Assembly (NCBI GenBank): GCA_016722655.1
Contig: JADKIR010000004.1
Coordinates: 2,542,001 to 2,606,000, forward strand
DNA from: Cytophagaceae bacterium
Lineage (GTDB): Bacteria; Bacteroidota; Bacteroidia; Cytophagales; Spirosomataceae
Length of the DNA: 64,000 nt
Reading direction: 5' to 3'
Positions within the stretch are counted from its first letter, which is position 1; every line of letters begins with the position of its first letter. The notes beneath the pieces were generated by a model. It was not told where the DNA came from. It saw nothing but the letters and a program-made list of their open reading frames with translations, and made no database searches. Below are positions 61,992-64,000 of the stretch, in pieces. A program made the translations under genes and the position numbers.

Positions 61992-64000
61992 ATGAACAAA
62001 CTAAAACTACTTTTATTGGGTTTTCTGCTGTTTGCCGAAACATCCTTTGCCAATTTCCCGCCTGATGAGGGAATGTGGTTACCTTCATTGATTGGGAAAA
62101 ATTACCAACAAATGAAAAAGCAGGGCTTCAAGCTCACTGCAAAAGATATTTATGATATCAACAATGCCAGCCTTAAAGATGCCATCGTATGGTTTGGTGG
62201 TTTTTGTACCGGTGAAATCGTTTCCAGTCAGGGTATGGTTTTTACCAATCACCACTGCGGTTATGATGCTATTGCTGGTAAAAGTACTCCCGAGGACAAC
62301 ATTCTTGACAACGGATTCTGGGCCAAAACCAATGCCGAAGAAAAACCCATCGAGGGCCTTTGGGTGCAAATTTTGGTAAGAATGGAAGACGTTTCAGATC
62401 AGATTTTACCACAACTAGCGGGTTTGAGTGAAAAAGACCGTGCTGCTAAAGTAAATCAATTGGGTCAGGAAATCTCGAAAAAAGCTACCGAAGGCACATC
62501 ATATACAGCCAGAGTGAGTGAGTTTGCAAAAGGTAATGCCTATTATTTGTATGTTTTCGAGAAATTTGATGATATCAGACTGGTAGGTACTCCTCCCCAA
62601 TCCATCGGAAAATATGGCGGAGATACAGACAACTGGGAGTGGCCACGTCATACCGGCGACTTTTCGGTGTTCAGAATTTATGCCAACAAAGAAAACAAAG
62701 CTGCAAAGTACAGTGCTGAAAACGTGCCGTTTACACCTAAAAAACATTTGCCTGTTTCTTTGAAAGGAATCAAACCCGGCGATTTTTCAATGGTTTTTGG
62801 TTTTCCTGGCCGCACCAACCGCTTTGAAAACTCAATGGGAGTGAAGCTTGCCACCGAAAAAACCAATATGGCGATTGTGAAAAACCGCGATATCAGACTC
62901 AAAGCCTGGAAAGAAGAAATGGACAAAGATGTAGCCGTTAAGTTAAAACTGGCTTCAGAATATGCTTCTATTGCCAATTATTGGAAATATTTTATTGGAC
63001 AGACCGAGCAACTCAAAAAATTGAATGTGTATGACCAAAAACTAAAACTTGAGGCAGGATTTAAAGAATGGGCAAAAGGGAAACCTGAATATGAGCATAT
63101 TTTTGATGAATGGGCTAAAGCTTACGAAGCATACACGCCAATAGCCACTCATAATCCATATCTTTCGCAAGGTATTTTGGGTACAACTTTGGTAGGAAAT
63201 GTTTTTGGTTTCAGAAGCCTCGAAGCTCAGATGAAAGGTGAGATTTCGGCAGAAACAAAAGCAAAAATAAAAGAAACTGCTATGGCCAATATGACAGAAT
63301 ATCTCAATTCTGTAAATGTGCCTTCAGATAAAAAGATTTTTGCTCAGACCCTCCAGGCCTTCTATGAAGATATTGCAAAAGATCAACATCCTGAAATAAT
63401 AGGTGAAATTCTTGCCACTGCCAGCACCGATATACCGGCTGCTGCTTTTGCAAAATATGCCGATAACGTATATGCTAACTCCATGTTTACATCGAAAGAA
63501 AAAATGGAGAAGTTTCTTGAAAATCCTACTTTGGATGCTCTTAATGCCGACCCTGCGTATAAGTATTATAATGGATTTTTGAAAAATTATCAGACAAGAT
63601 TTGGTAAGCAAGTAGCTGAATTTCAGGAAACTGACAAGCGTTTGGCCCGTACTTTTATCAAAGGGATGAGCGAATACAACCCTTCTGCCGTGGCTTATTA
63701 TGATGCCAACTCTACCATGAGAATCACGTATGGAAATGTACAGGATTATTCTCCAAAAGATGGTGTGAAATACAGTTATCGTACCACCGGTGCCGGTGTG
63801 ATGGAAAAATATAAGCCGGGTGATTATGAGTTTGATTTACCTCAGAAGTTTATTGACTTGTATAACGCCAAAGATTTCGGTAGATATGCCGACAAAGATG
63901 GTGAACTGCCGGTAGGTTTTATTACCAACAATGATATCACAGGTGGAAACTCCGGTAGCCCTGTATTGAATGCTAAAGGTGAGTTGATTGGCCTTGCATT
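61992..64000 (+). CDS. S46 family dipeptidyl peptidase (DPP7/DPP11 type), partial at window end
   Basis: The gene starts at ATG 61992 and runs off the window after about 669 codons, about 50 short of the usual length. Signal peptide ends SFA, followed by NFPPDEGMW. The S46 histidine pair is TNHHCGYD (residues 86-92, CAC at 87 and 88) and the nucleophile is Ser654 in GGNSGSP. It removes dipeptides from peptides in the periplasm or outer membrane. In known members the residue ~18 after this Ser (Gly in DPP7, Arg in DPP11) sets the specificity; that residue falls a few bases past the end here, so the type cannot be decided. Confidence 0.92.
   Translation, partial: MNKLKLLLLGFLLFAETSFANFPPDEGMWLPSLIGKNYQQMKKQGFKLTAKDIYDINNASLKDAIVWFGGFCTGEIVSSQGMVFTNHHCGYDAIAGKSTPEDNILDNGFWAKTNAEEKPIEGLWVQILVRMEDVSDQILPQLAGLSEKDRAAKVNQLGQEISKKATEGTSYTARVSEFAKGNAYYLYVFEKFDDIRLVGTPPQSIGKYGGDTDNWEWPRHTGDFSVFRIYANKENKAAKYSAENVPFTPKKHLPVSLKGIKPGDFSMVFGFPGRTNRFENSMGVKLATEKTNMAIVKNRDIRLKAWKEEMDKDVAVKLKLASEYASIANYWKYFIGQTEQLKKLNVYDQKLKLEAGFKEWAKGKPEYEHIFDEWAKAYEAYTPIATHNPYLSQGILGTTLVGNVFGFRSLEAQMKGEISAETKAKIKETAMANMTEYLNSVNVPSDKKIFAQTLQAFYEDIAKDQHPEIIGEILATASTDIPAAAFAKYADNVYANSMFTSKEKMEKFLENPTLDALNADPAYKYYNGFLKNYQTRFGKQVAEFQETDKRLARTFIKGMSEYNPSAVAYYDANSTMRITYGNVQDYSPKDGVKYSYRTTGAGVMEKYKPGDYEFDLPQKFIDLYNAKDFGRYADKDGELPVGFITNNDITGGNSGSPVLNAKGELIGLA

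Noticed and set aside
1..64000. CRISPR arrays, tRNA genes and insertion sequences
   Set aside because: No regular spaced repeats, cloverleaf sequences or transposase motifs were found by reading; a computed search would be needed to exclude them fully.

Overview
The window is AT-rich DNA from a member of the Bacteroidota, most likely a gliding, polymer-degrading member of the Cytophagales. The evidence is a complete gldK-gldL-gldM-gldN gliding/type IX secretion (T9SS) cluster with a PorP/SprF gene, proteins ending in T9SS sorting domains, a TonB receptor with a carboxypeptidase-like N-terminal extension, an S46 peptidase, and promoters of the Bacteroidota type (TAnnTTTG -7 box, almost no Shine-Dalgarno sites). 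The exact genus cannot be read from the sequence. No tRNA, rRNA, CRISPR array, transposase or phage was seen.

Layout. 0-1.3 kb: a self-inhibited Fic protein with an array of palindromic half-sites at its start. 1.3-6 kb: a ribose/ADP-ribose salvage operon (ribokinase, frameshifted exported nucleoside hydrolase, exported ADP-ribosylglycohydrolase, sugar permease). 6-9.9 kb: an OmpA-type protein and a three-gene membrane operon (DUF4173, DUF2809, MpaB-like) behind twin palindromes. 10.1-14.5 kb: a membrane-anchored AraC regulator with a CBM9-like sensor, broken by a single-base frameshift, then an S74-chaperone protein and a T9SS-exported pectate-lyase-like protein. 14.7-28.6 kb: a metal-homeostasis region on the minus strand (DUF5916 protein, DUF3526 ABC exporter, flavin reductase-like protein, siderophore-type TonB receptor, COG0523 GTPase, exported methyltransferase, MerC-like protein, AztD-like zinc-binding lipoprotein) plus a divergent pair containing a His-rich lipoprotein. 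Three copies of the palindrome TGCAAC-N3-GTTGCA lie exactly on the promoters here and are the best candidate for an undescribed regulon, probably for zinc limitation. 28.6-32.9 kb: subclass B1 metallo-beta-lactamase, proC, a TlpA-like thioredoxin, gatB. 32.9-41.3 kb: gldNMLK, porP/sprF, hemD, DUF4271, mgsA. 41.4-45.8 kb: a T9SS type-B cell-surface protein, a tiny lysine-rich protein and a lamin-tail protein. 45.9-53.2 kb: two FG-GAP/VCBS lipoproteins (one with a CxxCH haem site) and an S9 peptidase in one tight operon. 53.3-58.4 kb: an orphan maltokinase-like kinase, a beta-propeller protein, a PhoB/PhoR-type two-component pair and an RluA pseudouridine synthase. 58.4-61.7 kb: AI-2E family protein, tatC, glyA. 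62-64 kb: the start of an S46 dipeptidyl peptidase running off the window.

How the parts work together. The Gld/Spr proteins build the export and motility machine used by the T9SS-tagged proteins in the same window. The zinc-region genes look like a coordinated response: uptake receptor, GTPase chaperone, periplasmic metal-binding proteins and an envelope ABC exporter. Two separate genes (nucleoside hydrolase, AraC regulator) are each broken by one missing A in a short A run, so either these are recent lesions or the assembly has small homopolymer errors.
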